A DNA stretch of 64,000 bases, taken from assembly GCF_003047105.1 (NCBI RefSeq), contig NZ_CP028475.1:124001-188000 (forward strand), written 5' to 3'. The stretch comes from Celeribacter baekdonensis (GTDB lineage Bacteria; Pseudomonadota; Alphaproteobacteria; Rhodobacterales; Rhodobacteraceae). The notes beneath the pieces are model-generated. The model had not been told where the DNA came from, did not search any database, and worked only from the letters and a program-made list of their open reading frames with translations. Below are positions 34,968-43,562 of the stretch, one piece after another. Numbering within the stretch: the first letter of the stretch is position 1; every line of letters begins with the position of its first letter. Both the position numbers and the translations under genes were made by a program.

Positions 34968-35712
34968 AGCCAACATCTGATTGCAAAGATATGGACCATC
35001 GACAGGAAGTTGCGTTTCAACTTTTCGTATCTCGTTGTTAGCCTTCGCATGTCTTTCATGCGGCAGAAGAACCGCTCTACAAGGTTTCGCTGGGCGTAGA
35101 TGTCGGGGTCATGTGGGATGTGGATGCGGGCGTTTGACTTGGATGGGATCACTGCCAATGCGCCTTCGTCAGCGATGGTTTGGCGGATGGCTTTTGAGCC
35201 ATAGGCTTTGTCTGCGACGATAGCTGTCGGCTGTTTTTGCCAGCCGACAAATGAACCAAATACCTTGCTATCATGCCTTTGTGCGCCTGTAATCGCGAAC
35301 CGTAGAGGCAGGCCGCGATGGTCTACGGCGACGTGAACCTTGCTGCCGCGACCGCCGCGTGAGCGTCCAATACCTTGCGCCAACTCCCCCCTTTTGAGCC
35401 TGCTGCCGCCCGGTGTGCCTTGACGATTGAACTATCAATGAAGATCAGCGCGTCCTCACATTCCGTCGCCAGCACATCAAATATCCCTTGCCAAATCCCG
35501 CGCTCACCCCAGCGGACATAGCGGTTGTAAACAGTCGTGCGCGGGCCATACCGGTCCGGCAGATCGCGCCACGGCACCCCCGTGCGCAGAACATAGAAAA
35601 TGCCATTCAAGACTGTTCTGTCATCCTTGCGCTGCGGACCGCGCCCTTGTTTGGGTAAATGAGGCCGGATTGCAGCCCATTCTTCGTCGCTCAGATCAAA
35701 TCTCGCCATCAT
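34961..35712 (-). CDS. IS5/IS427-type DDE transposase, two frames joined by -1 frameshift
   Basis: Frame A starts MMARFDLSDEEWAAIRPHL at 35712, with the first catalytic Asp in LIFIDSSIVKAHR. Frame B runs from about 35383 to 34961 and holds QGIGRSRGGRGSKVHVAVD, the second Asp in IVADKAYGSKAI and the Glu in ERFFCRMKDMRRL. The two overlap. A -1 slip on the A4G6 run gives continuous GSKGGELAQGIGRSRGG, matching single-frame relatives. Programmed frameshifting is the rule in this IS group, so this is not counted as damage. Confidence 0.87.
35386..35395 (-). promoter_or_regulatory. Slippery sequence for transposase frameshifting
   Basis: On the minus strand AAAAGGGGGG lies just before the point where frame A must pass into frame B. 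A -1 slip here joins the two halves of the DDE transposase. Confidence 0.65.
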
Positions 35713-35763
35713 GCACCTGTTTTCCGCAGATGAATCATGAAGAGCCCATTTCAGCAAGACAAG

Positions 35764-35780
35764 GAATTGGGTTCACACCC
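35764..35780 (-). repeat. IS right terminal inverted repeat
   Basis: On the minus strand reads GGGTGTGAACCCAATTC and abuts the second TA copy. Confidence 0.85.
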
Positions 35781-35979
35781 TAGTCTCCTCCCGAAAACAT
35801 GCCAAATTTTCAGCCGCGCTTTTTCTATAAGACTCAATGCTGCTGTTTTTGCAGTCTTCCCGTACCAGTTCAAATGACTCATCAACCTGTCGCGCGGCTT
35901 CTTTGTCGTCCATTTCTGTGAGATCCAGCGAAGCCGTGATGCTGTTTTCCAGTACGTTCAGGCTGTTATCTTCATCCAT

Positions 35980-36391
35980 TTAAATCACCAAAAAATTGTG
36001 CGCTTTGGTGAGTGATAGCATGCTGTGGTTGGGAATTGCTATTATGGTCAGCGCTCAGGGCAGTGGAGCAGACCTTGCCTTGGGCGAGTTGAACGGCGGC
36101 AAGGTCCGCTGGGTTGAACTCCGTGCAACCTGTTGCGAAGGTCCGACATTCCCCGAGCAGATGAGTTAAGGCAGCGGGATTATGATCTTAAATTTAAGAT
36201 TACAGGATAGCAAAACACTTTAGAAACTGATTTCCAAATAGACCAACGCCCTCCTGTGCGAGTGCCGCCCACTGTGTCTTTACGCGCAAAACGCCAGTTT
36301 TAGAGGGAGGTGGTGGCATTCTCCCCGTTGGCACAATGGAATTTTGCGCGCAGTATGTGGGGGAGCGAAATCTAAAAGAGGGAGTGTCCCA
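35980..36391. other. 410-base gap without a recognised gene
   Basis: I see no convincing coding frame. It contains a perfect 16-base palindrome ATCTTAAATTTAAGAT at 36185-36200 and is AT-richer than its surroundings up to about 36240. The last 40 bases hold the leader of the DUF533 gene (GAGGGAG before the ATG). Confidence 0.5.
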
Positions 36392-37102
36392 ATGAGTTTT
36401 GTGCGGGCTTTGACAACTTTGGCGATCGGCTTTGCTGCGGCGAAAGGCGTGGAGAAAGTGAAAAAGATGGGCGGGATGGATGGTGTGCGTGAAGCCATGC
36501 GCCAGTCCGGCAATCCCGGCGGTGTGGCCGATCAAATGGGCCAGATGGCGGAGAAATTCGGCCTTCCGGGCGGCGCGGACGCGGTGCGCGACATGATGGG
36601 CAAATTTGGCAACCAAGCCGCCGATATGTCTGAGGCGACCGAAGCCGGACTTGGCTCGCTGTTCTCGGCCATGGGCGGGGCGGCGGCGACGGGCGCGGCC
36701 TCGATGACCGATATGTTTGCCTCGGTGACCCAAGGCACGCCGGTCGGCGCGGCCAGTGAGGAAAACGCCAAGCTGATGATCCGGGCGATGATCATGGCGG
36801 CCAAGGCGGACGGCGAGATCGACGCCGAAGAGCGCACCAAAATTTTGGATAAGCTGAACGATGCCTCTGATGAGGAAATCGCCTTTGTGCAGGCCGAACT
36901 GGACGCCCCTGTCGATCCGATGGCTCTGGCCAAGGACGCGGGCACCTCTGCGGCGGCTCAGGTCTATGCCGCGGCCCTGATGGCGATTTCGGTCGATACC
37001 GATGCGGAAAAGACGTTTTTGATGGGTCTCGCGCAGTCTTTGATGTTGGACCCGGCACGACAGGCCGAAATCCATCAGTCGATGGGCAAACCGGTTTTGT
37101 AG
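36392..37102 (+). CDS. DUF533/TerB-like protein
   Basis: A 236-residue protein. An N-terminal segment (MSFVRALTTLAIGFAAAKGVEKV) may anchor it to the membrane. A Gly/Met-rich linker follows. The C-terminal 110 residues form a DUF533/TerB-like helical domain: LMIRAMIMAAKADGEIDAEER near residue 130, with the Asp-Gly-Glu-Ile-x-x-x-E motif, and AAQVYAAALMAISVDTDAEKTFLMGLAQSL. The start has GAGGGAG upstream; a longer frame from 36344 lacks support. The function of this YebE-like family is unknown. Confidence 0.85.
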   Translation: MSFVRALTTLAIGFAAAKGVEKVKKMGGMDGVREAMRQSGNPGGVADQMGQMAEKFGLPGGADAVRDMMGKFGNQAADMSEATEAGLGSLFSAMGGAAATGAASMTDMFASVTQGTPVGAASEENAKLMIRAMIMAAKADGEIDAEERTKILDKLNDASDEEIAFVQAELDAPVDPMALAKDAGTSAAAQVYAAALMAISVDTDAEKTFLMGLAQSLMLDPARQAEIHQSMGKPVL

Positions 37103-37119
37103 GCTCAATTCAGCTTATA

Positions 37120-37148
37120 AAAAGGGCGACTTTCGGGCCGCCCTTTTT
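37120..37148 (+). terminator. Rho-independent terminator after the DUF533 gene
   Basis: AAAAGGGCG pairs with CGCCCTTTT around an 11-base loop and runs into seven T. A run of eight G follows. Confidence 0.85.
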
Positions 37149-37278
37149 TTGGGGGGGGACGTCAGATCAATTTGACCTTCGCGTCGCAAATGGGGCGAGA
37201 CGGGACGTTGGGCGTTCGTACAGATCGCCGCGAATGGCGGGTTTGAGGCCATATCGACCGGCGCGGCTGTTTATTTCC

Positions 37279-37656
37279 TTAGATTATCTCACCGACATCA
37301 ATTCGGTTGCCGTCATCGTCGGAGAACACGAAGGCGCGTAGCCCATAGTCTTTGTCTTGCAATTTCTTGATGATGCGAAACCCGTGCTCTTGACACCTTC
37401 GGCAAGCCTCATCTGCGTTGGAAACGAGGATATGAGCCACATTAAATGTGGGATGCCGATGATCTTTTTGAAGCGTCAGATGCAGCTCTGCGCTATCTCT
37501 TTTCAAGATCATGAACCCCACGGGGTCACCGTTTTCAAAGGTCTTCTCGAAACCAAACACCGAGTTATACGACTTGTATGCCTTTTCGACGTCTTGAACA
37601 GGCAGCGTTGCTGCGATGCGGCCGAGGACAAGTGCGTTACTTTTTGAGGATGTCAT
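37279..37656 (-). CDS. VOC-superfamily (glyoxalase/bleomycin-resistance-like) protein
   Basis: A 125-residue single VOC domain: RIAATLPVQDVEKAYKSYNSVFGFE at the N-terminus, then LHLTLQKDHRHPTFNVAHILVSNADEACRRCQEHG, and the C-terminal FSDDDGNRIDVGEII. The final Asp/Glu and the His of the middle strand are usual metal ligands in the fold. Substrate unknown. It stands alone; codon use looks less GC-biased than the neighbours. Confidence 0.85.
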   Translation of the reverse strand: MTSSKSNALVLGRIAATLPVQDVEKAYKSYNSVFGFEKTFENGDPVGFMILKRDSAELHLTLQKDHRHPTFNVAHILVSNADEACRRCQEHGFRIIKKLQDKDYGLRAFVFSDDDGNRIDVGEII

Positions 37657-37817
37657 CTGACACTCCCTAATTTATCGTGTTCCCCTTCAGGTCCGATCGG
37701 TGTCGGCGGCATCAAGGGGCAATCACTATACAGGGCGGTGCCTGATTGAGGTATCCACCAAAGTAATTTCAAAATCAAGGTATAGATGGCACAGCCAGAC
37801 ATATCCATGTTGTGGGT

Positions 37818-37856
37818 GTTCCGCCATAAACCCGTGAAACAGGTTTATGGTGGAAC
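37818..37856. repeat. Long stem-loop in the ribN-VOC gap
   Basis: GTTCCGCCATAAACC and GGTTTATGGTGGAAC form a 15-pair stem with one G-T type mismatch and a 9-base loop. It is not followed by a T run on either strand, so it is not a clear terminator, although it sits downstream of ribN. The rest of the 240-base gap (37657-37900) holds nothing I recognise. Confidence 0.6.
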
Positions 37857-37900
37857 GCTTTAGGTTTGAGCCAATATGACGCGGCCCGATGTTCGCGCGC

Positions 37901-38809
37901 TCAGGTCGTAGCCATCTGCGCGTTGCGGCTTTCCTGGCGCAGCAAATAGAATGACGCGGACAGGATCATCAGTGACCCGATCCACATCGACCCCGGCGGC
38001 ACAAAGCCAAAGGCCGCAACCCCCAACGCCACGTTGAGCGGCAATTTGAGGTGGTCAAACGGCTGAAGATAGGCGGCATCGGCGATGGAATAGGCTTTGG
38101 CGATCGCATATTGCGCCATCGCGGTCAAAACCCCCGCCAACAACACGATCCCACCTGAGAGGCCAAGATCTAGCGCGATGCCGTCGCCCAGAGCGAGGCC
38201 GAAATTCACCGGCGTCAGCAAGAGCAACAGATAGACGGTGAGGCTTTCGGGCGTCTCGGTGCGGGTCATGCGTTTGGTCAACAATGAGGTCAGCGCCCAA
38301 AACGCGGCGGCCCCCACCGGATAGAGCGCGTAGATCGAAAACTTTTCCGACCAAGGCGCGAGGATGATCATCCCGCCCAGGAACCCAAGCGTGACGGCAA
38401 ACCAGCGTGCCAATGTGGTCTCTTCGCGCAGGATCAGCCCGGCCCCCAAGGTGACGAAAAACGGCGACAGCATGATCAAGGCAATGGCCTGCCAGATCGG
38501 CACATGCGCCAGCCCGGCGATCCAAAGCTGGACCCCGATGGTGGCGGCCCCGACGCGCAACAGATGCAGGCCAAGGTTGCCCGTGGCCATGGCGCGCAGC
38601 CCGTGACGGATCACCCATGGGGCGGAAAACAGGAAGGCAATGAAATATTGCCAAAACGCCAGACGCGCGGAGGGCACGCCCTGCATCATCGTGACATATT
38701 GGGTGAGGGCGTTGATCACGGCAAACAAAGCGCCGGCAGCGATCATCAATAGCGCACCGGCGCGCGCGGGGCCGAGCGTGGCCCAAAGGCCAGAGGGGGA
38801 ACGAGTCAT
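37901..38809 (-). CDS. ribN: Riboflavin importer RibN (EamA/DMT family) under an FMN riboswitch
   Basis: A 302-residue drug/metabolite transporter with about ten membrane helices in two EamA repeats. The first includes [21 protein letters not shown]; the second, [19 protein letters not shown]. RibN proteins of alphaproteobacteria import riboflavin and are DMT members controlled by FMN riboswitches. The riboswitch about 90 bases upstream on the same strand is the reason for the specific call. AGGA precedes the ATG at 38809; the longer frame would run through the riboswitch and is rejected. Confidence 0.85.
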   Translation of the reverse strand: MTRSPSGLWATLGPARAGALLMIAAGALFAVINALTQYVTMMQGVPSARLAFWQYFIAFLFSAPWVIRHGLRAMATGNLGLHLLRVGAATIGVQLWIAGLAHVPIWQAIALIMLSPFFVTLGAGLILREETTLARWFAVTLGFLGGMIILAPWSEKFSIYALYPVGAAAFWALTSLLTKRMTRTETPESLTVYLLLLLTPVNFGLALGDGIALDLGLSGGIVLLAGVLTAMAQYAIAKAYSIADAAYLQPFDHLKLPLNVALGVAAFGFVPPGSMWIGSLMILSASFYLLRQESRNAQMATT

Positions 38810-38895
38810 GTGGCGTGTCCTTTCTGTTACCGCACATAACTCAAGGCACAGAAGGACATGGGGGCAGGGGCCAAAACCCCATCCCGCATCCAACT

Positions 38896-39052
38896 CTCTT
38901 TCATCCGGACTATACCGTCGGCCCCGGAATCGCACCGGATCTGCTGTCCCAAGGGGCCTCTGTGAAGGTGCCCGTGGCGCTCGCGGGCTTACATCAACGC
39001 CTGCGCGCCGTTGCTTACCGCCGGTGGGGAATTTCACCCCGCCCTGAGAGGT
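38896..39052 (-). promoter_or_regulatory. FMN riboswitch (RFN element)
   Basis: On the minus strand the conserved blocks appear in order: CAGGGCGGGGTGAAATTCCC, CACCGGCGGTAA, GCCCGCGAGCGC, GGACAGCAGATCCGGTG, ATTCCGGGGCCGACGGTATA and GTCCGGATGAAAGAGAG. These are the six-helix aptamer strands that bind FMN. It should shut off ribN when FMN is plentiful. Confidence 0.95.
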
Positions 39053-39285
39053 TTTGCGGTCCCAATGACCGCGTCGCGTACCCTATGCACAGCGCGGCAC
39101 CGGCGCAAGTGTCGGACGTGCAGGGGCATTGTGCGAGAATAGGAATGGACGGCATATGTGGTTTTTTGGCAAAACCCGGTCGAACACCATTGACTCGGGG
39201 CCGCAAGGGCTTAAAAGGCGGGCTTCAAGGATTCCACGGGTCGGCCCGGACGCCCCCGTTGCATGTGATAACTGGAGTATTCAAA

Positions 39286-39453
39286 ATGGCGAAGCCGACG
39301 ACGATCAAAATCCGTCTCAACTCGACCGCGGACACGGGCCACTTTTACGTGACCAAAAAGAATGCCCGCACCATGACCGAAAAGATGGTCGTAAAAAAAT
39401 ACGACCCGGTCGCGCGTAAGCACGTCGAGTACAAAGAAGGCAAAATCAAGTAA
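39286..39453 (+). CDS. rpmG: 50S ribosomal protein L33
   Basis: A 55-residue L33: [20 protein letters not shown], then [20 protein letters not shown] and a basic end. The ATG at 39286 has GGAG upstream. There are no Cys pairs, so it is the zinc-independent form. A terminator follows directly, and the gene stands alone. Confidence 0.97.
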   Translation: MAKPTTIKIRLNSTADTGHFYVTKKNARTMTEKMVVKKYDPVARKHVEYKEGKIK

Positions 39454-39477
39454 GCCCTTCCGAAGACACCGAAATGC

Positions 39478-39515
39478 AAAACCCGCGCGACCCGAGAGAC
39501 GGTCACGCGGGTTTT
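39478..39515 (+). terminator. Rho-independent terminator of rpmG
   Basis: AAAACCCGCGCGACC pairs with GGTCACGCGGGTTTT with one mismatch and is followed by CTTTT. Confidence 0.85.
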
Positions 39516-39635
39516 CTTTTTAAACATCCCCCCGCCTGACTGCCTCGCCCCCTGATCCCCAGAGATCCTCGCAAAAAGAGACCTCGGGAGATCACCGTTC
39601 GCCGCCAAACGCGGCCCACAGGAGAGGCCTGAGAG

Positions 39636-40226
39636 ATGTTAGAGTGTGATGATCCATATGATGAGAGACCTGCGAGCCTGAGCGAGGCTTTGGAGGTGTT
39701 GGACCGGCGGCCAGAGCTGCCACCCTTTGTGATGCGTCAGGCGATGCCGGCGGACACGATGCAGATTGATAATTTGTTCCGCGCCTCTTACGGCGAGTTG
39801 CTCAGAGCCGACTATTCGGCAGCGACGTTGGCCAAGGTTTTGCCCTCCCTCTTGGTGACCTCGCCGCGGCTTTTGAACAGCGGCACGTTTTTTGTCGCAG
39901 AGACTGGGGGTGGCGATGTGATTGCGGCAGGGGGGTGGACACAGGCCAGCCCCTTTGGTGGCGTCGGCCCGCGCGAGATCGGCCATATGCGGCGCGTGGC
40001 GGTTCACCCGGACTATGTGCGGCGTGGGGTCGGCAGTGTGATCCTGGACCATGTTTTGGCCAATGCGCAGCGCACCGGCGTGACGCGGATGTGTTGCCTC
40101 TCCACCCTGACGGCCCAACCGTTTTACGAGGCGCATGGATTTGCCATGTCTGGCGATGTCGATCTGATGTTGCGGCCCGGTGTGGCCCTGCCGGCGGTAC
40201 AGATGGCGCGGGATTTGAACGCGTAA
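39636..40226 (+). CDS. GNAT-family N-acetyltransferase
   Basis: A 196-residue acetyltransferase. After a 35-residue lead the GNAT fold begins (FVMRQAMPADTMQIDNLFRASYGELL). The acetyl-CoA motif is IGHMRRVAVHPDYVRRGVGSVILDHVL (Arg/Gln-x-x-Gly-x-Gly/Ala type, near residue 125), and QPFYEAHGFAMSGD closes the fold. Substrate unknown. AGGAGAGG lies before the ATG and a strong hairpin follows the gene. Confidence 0.88.
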   Translation: MLECDDPYDERPASLSEALEVLDRRPELPPFVMRQAMPADTMQIDNLFRASYGELLRADYSAATLAKVLPSLLVTSPRLLNSGTFFVAETGGGDVIAAGGWTQASPFGGVGPREIGHMRRVAVHPDYVRRGVGSVILDHVLANAQRTGVTRMCCLSTLTAQPFYEAHGFAMSGDVDLMLRPGVALPAVQMARDLNA

Positions 40227-40248
40227 GCTCACATGGTGAGAGACATAA

Positions 40249-40277
40249 AAAGGGCCGGTCACAGTGACCGGCCCTTT
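40249..40277. terminator. Bidirectional hairpin between the GNAT and Bax-inhibitor genes
   Basis: AAAGGGCCGGTCAC and GTGACCGGCCCTTT are perfect complements. It lies between two convergent genes. Confidence 0.88.
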
Positions 40278-40300
40278 GGCATTTCAAGTCCGTCTGCGGA

Positions 40301-41071
40301 TCAATCGCGGTTGCCCAAGAATTGCAACAGGAACATGAACAGGTTGATGAAGTCGAGGTAGAGGTTCAGCGCCCCCATGATGGCCGATTTCGCCAACCAT
40401 TCGCCGTCCATCGCATGAGCGTGAGCAATATAATCGGTTTTGATTCTTTGTGTGTCATAGGCGGTCAGACCGGCAAAGATCAAAACACCAATGCCAGAGA
40501 TCGCGAACTCAAGACCGGAGGATTTGAGGAAGATGTTCACAACAGAGGCGATCAAAAGGCCGATCACCCCCATGATGAGAAACGATCCCCATGCGGAGAT
40601 GTCTTTTTTGGTCGTGTAGCCCCAAAGCGACAGGCCCGCAAAGGCGGCGGAGGTCACGAGGAAGGTTTGGGCGATAGAGGCGCCGGTGAAGACCAGAAAG
40701 ATCGAGCTGAGCGACAGGCCCATCAACGCGGCGTAGGCGTAGAAATAGGTCTGGGTCGCGGCGGCAGACAAGCGCGACACCACGGCGTTAAAGCCAAACA
40801 CCATTGCCAGCGGCGCGAACATCAACACCCATTTCAAAGGCGTCGCATAAAGCGCATAGCCGAGCCCGGTGAGATATTCACCGTCGCCGACCATATATTC
40901 GGTCGGGGTGGAACTCACGGCCATGTTGGCCAACGCCCAAGCCGCCAAAGCGGTGACCAAAAGGCCCACCGACATGGTGCCGTAAACTTTGTTCATGTGG
41001 GTGCGAAGACCCGCGTCCACCTCAGCAGAGCGGGCACCTGCGCCTGCGTGGACCGTTCTGTAGTCAGCCAT
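40301..41071 (-). CDS. Bax inhibitor-1/YccA-family membrane protein
   Basis: A 256-residue BI-1 family protein with seven membrane helices from about residue 30 onward (VYGTMSVGLLVTALAAWALAN, then WVLMFAPLAMVFGFNAVV, and so on). The pH-sensing di-Asp region ISGIGVLIFAGLTAYDTQRI is near the C-terminus, followed by NLYLDFINLFMFLLQF. The start MADYRT at 41071 fits the family; upstream sequence is the leader. Members modulate membrane protease FtsH or calcium leak. Its role in this organism is not shown. Confidence 0.93.
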   Translation of the reverse strand: MADYRTVHAGAGARSAEVDAGLRTHMNKVYGTMSVGLLVTALAAWALANMAVSSTPTEYMVGDGEYLTGLGYALYATPLKWVLMFAPLAMVFGFNAVVSRLSAAATQTYFYAYAALMGLSLSSIFLVFTGASIAQTFLVTSAAFAGLSLWGYTTKKDISAWGSFLIMGVIGLLIASVVNIFLKSSGLEFAISGIGVLIFAGLTAYDTQRIKTDYIAHAHAMDGEWLAKSAIMGALNLYLDFINLFMFLLQFLGNRD

Positions 41072-41287
41072 GGACTGTACTCCTCGTGCGTCAAAATCAC
41101 TACGCCCCGAAAAATTCGGGATTTCCCTTCTGATATTGGCAGTTTGAGGGGGGATTTCAAGCACATGCGGATCACAAACCGCGTGTTTCTTTTTGACCCC
41201 TATTAATATGTGTCGCGCAGTGAAAAAAATGAAAAAAACCGCGACACTTTCGGGTGTCGCGGTTCAAATGGGGGTGCGGCAGGGGCG

Positions 41288-41327
41288 CTGGCCCTGATTC
41301 TGGCCCTGATTCTGGCCCGGATTCTGG
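41288..41327. repeat. 12-bp tandem repeat, three units plus partial
   Basis: CTGGCCCTGATT occurs three times, with two changes in the third unit, plus four more bases. It lies 30 bases beyond the end of the DUF1127 gene. Confidence 0.75.
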
Positions 41328-41355
41328 TCTGTTCGTCGCATGATCGCGCGGCGTT

Positions 41356-41580
41356 TCAGCGTTTCCAATGGCGGGGAACATCCCAAAGCGGACGCTCTGC
41401 CTCGCGCTGGGCCTCTTCGCGGGTCAGGCCGATGTCTTTGAGCAAAGCGTCGTCGAGGTCCGCCAAGCTGCGGCGCTGCTTTGAGAGGGCCATTGCGGCG
41501 CGCAGGCGAGAGAAAAAGGACGGTGCGCGGCGTGCGCCCGTGCTGCAGGTCGGGGCCAGAGTTTGAGCTTTCGCGAACAT
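41356..41580 (-). CDS. DUF1127 small basic protein
   Basis: A 74-residue protein with a C-terminal DUF1127 motif: RRSLADLDDALLKDIGLTREEA, residues 40-61. This Arg-rich family binds RNA or acts in phosphate and small-RNA regulation in alphaproteobacteria. AAGGA before the ATG at 41580 sets the start. It is divergent from a LysR gene with a 122-base gap, which could hold shared control sites. Confidence 0.88.
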   Translation of the reverse strand: MFAKAQTLAPTCSTGARRAPSFFSRLRAAMALSKQRRSLADLDDALLKDIGLTREEAQREAERPLWDVPRHWKR

Positions 41581-41702
41581 CGTCAATCCTTTCCGAATGG
41601 TGAACTATGGTGGCTGTGGAATCATTTTCCTTGATCTGTATCGCCGATCATGATCAACAAATAAAATGAATGCTTGTTGCGAAACAGATCACAGGAATTG
41701 AT

Positions 41703-42581
41703 ATGGCCCGAAATCTCGACATCACCGCTCTGCGCTCCTTTGTGGCCGTTGCCGATTGTGGTGGCGTGACCCGGGCAGCGGGATACCTCAATCTGACACA
41801 ATCGGCCGTGTCGATGCAGCTCAAGCGGCTGGAGGAAAGCCTCGATTCCCATTTGTTGGATCGCTCGGCGCGCACCATTGCGCTGACCGCCTCGGGGGAA
41901 CAGCTTTTGTCCTATGCGCGGCGGATGTTGGAACTCAATGACGAGGTCTATGGCCGCCTCACGGCACAGGAATATGAGGGCGAGATCGTTCTCGGCGTGC
42001 CCCATGATATCGTCTACCCGTCGATCCCACAGGTGTTGCAACAGTTTCACGCCAATTTTCCGCGCATGCGGGTCAATCTCGTGTCCTCCTACACGGTCAA
42101 ACTGAAAGAAATGTTTGCGCGCGGTGAGGCGGATTTGATCATGACCACCGAAGACGGGTTGGACGCGGGCGGGGAAACCATCGCCGAACTCGCGTTGGTT
42201 TGGATCGGTGCGATCGGCGGCAACGCGTGGCGGCAACGGCCACTGCGTCTGGCGTTTGAGCATAGATGTGTGTTCCGCAAAGGCGTCCAGGAGGCGTTGG
42301 ATCGGGCGGGCATTCCGTGGGAAATGGGCATTGAAAGCGATCAAACCCGCACGATCGAGGCCTCCGTGTCCGCCGATCTTGCCGTGCACGCGATTTTGGA
42401 AGGATCAACCCCGCCACAGACCGAGCCCATTCATCATGGTGGCGCTCTGCCGGAACTTGCCCATAAAAAGATCAACCTCTACGCCTCTGATCTGATGAAA
42501 GGCGAGGCGGAAACCACTCTGCGCGATTTGATCCGCAACGCCTATAGCTACCGCACCGGGGCGCGGCTCGCAGCGCAGTAA
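41703..42581 (+). CDS. LysR-family transcriptional regulator
   Basis: A 292-residue LTTR. The winged helix-turn-helix is at residues 3-62 (LDITALRSFVAVADCGGVTRAAGYLNLTQSAVSMQLKRLEESL). A periplasmic-binding-protein-like effector domain follows from about residue 90. The start MARNLDITAL has AGGA upstream, and the frame upstream of it is dropped. Being divergent from DUF1127, it may control that gene. Effector unknown. Confidence 0.9.
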   Translation: MARNLDITALRSFVAVADCGGVTRAAGYLNLTQSAVSMQLKRLEESLDSHLLDRSARTIALTASGEQLLSYARRMLELNDEVYGRLTAQEYEGEIVLGVPHDIVYPSIPQVLQQFHANFPRMRVNLVSSYTVKLKEMFARGEADLIMTTEDGLDAGGETIAELALVWIGAIGGNAWRQRPLRLAFEHRCVFRKGVQEALDRAGIPWEMGIESDQTRTIEASVSADLAVHAILEGSTPPQTEPIHHGGALPELAHKKINLYASDLMKGEAETTLRDLIRNAYSYRTGARLAAQ

Positions 42582-42591
42582 AGGCAGGACA

Positions 42592-43562
42592 TCAGGGCGT
42601 GACGATGACCTTGCCCGTGGCCTGACGCGATCGGATCAATTCCATCGCCTCCTCCACCTGTGAGAGCGGCAGGCGATTTGAAATATGCGGCGTGATCTCG
42701 CCGCGCGCGGCCCAGTCAAACAGTTGGCTGAGTGAGGCCAAAAACGGCGCGGGTTTAAAACCCAGATAGGCGCCCCAATAAAAGCCAATCACCGTGATGT
42801 TTTTCACCAGCATATGATTTGGCTTGATCTGGGGCAGGCCGCCGCCGGCAAACCCGATCAACAAAATGCGCCCATCCGGGTTGGTGGCGCGAAAACACGC
42901 CTCATAAAGGGCACCGCCGACCGCGTCATAGACCACATCGGCACCGCCAAGCGCCTTGATCTGGTCGCGAATGTCGTCCGCCTCTGCGTCAATCAGATGA
43001 TCGGCCCCGGCCTTTTGCGCGATGGCCAATTTATCGGTTCCGCGCGCAATGGCGATCACCTCCGCGCCCATCCGTTTGCCAATTTCCACCGCCGTCAAGC
43101 CGACGCCGCCCGCCGCCCCGGTGACGACCAACCGTTCGCCGGGCATAAGTCGCGCCTTATAGCTCAGTGCCATATGCGACGTGCCATAGGCGATTTGCAG
43201 CGCAGCGGCGGCGTCATAGCCAAGGCTGTCGGGGATCGGCACACAGCGCGACGCGGCGAAATTGCCATAAGTGGCCAGACCACCCTGACCGGAAAACACC
43301 GCCACGCGTTGCCCAATGGTGAGCCCTGTGACGTCCTTGCCAAGCGCTGTCACCTCTCCGGCCAACTCCAACCCAAGGGTAAAGGGGGGGGCGGCGTGTC
43401 CTGATAGGTGCCTGCGCACATCAATGTGTCGGCAAAATTGAGGGCGGTGGCATGGATTTTGACCTGAACTTGATTTGCGTCAGGGGGCTCCAAACGCAAC
43501 TCTTGTAGCTGTGGGGCAAGATCAAATGCGGTGACGCGGTAGGCGGTTGCTGTCTTATTCAT
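42592..43562 (-). pseudogene. Zinc-independent quinone oxidoreductase (MDR family), frameshifted
   Basis: An NADPH:quinone reductase-like protein of about 323 residues split over two frames. The first holds MNKTATAYRV to CAGTYQDTPPPP. The second starts FTLGLELAGEVTALG and carries the Rossmann motif VTGAAGGVGLTAVEIGKRMGA and late VIVTP. The frame changes in a run of eight G (43384-43391), where one extra base joins TPPPPFTLGLELAG without loss. Motifs are intact. No zinc ligands occur, as expected for the quinone-reductase branch. Confidence 0.85.

Larger units (their letters stand above)
34951..35780 (-). mobile_element. IS5-family (IS427-group) insertion sequence, about 830 bp
   Basis: Terminal inverted repeats GGGTGTGGACTCAATTC (left) and GGGTGTGAACCCAATTC (right, complement) match at 15 of 17 positions. 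TA is duplicated at both sides (34949-34950 and 35781-35782), the short target typical of this group. The element carries two overlapping transposase frames with a slippery run between them. Both frames look intact, so it may still be mobile. It lies inside the DUF5677 gene. Confidence 0.88.
34087..35979 (-). pseudogene. DUF5677-type gene split by an IS and a frameshift
   Basis: Reading leftward from the ATG at 35979, about 66 codons (MDEDNSLNVLENSITASLDL onward) end at the IS at 35780. Removing the IS and one TA copy joins CFREET to KGFEERTFSRWKPAFDHL in frame. The DUF5677 core continues (TRWRSLHELSVTAMYIAKHGED) to a second break at 34639-34643, a run of five T, where one extra base turns the premature stop into AKKYLLSFHF. 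The rest runs to 34087 (YKWASSHVHANHR). The ancestral protein was about 350 residues, function unknown. Two independent lesions mean it is not functional here. Confidence 0.8.

Noticed and set aside
34961..35712. Transposase frameshift counted as a sequencing error
   Set aside because: A -1 shift at A4G6 is the normal programmed expression mode of IS427-group elements.
38815..39453. Long 5-prime extension of the L33 frame
   Set aside because: It runs through the FMN riboswitch on the other strand; L33 is complete from 39286 with its own ribosome site.
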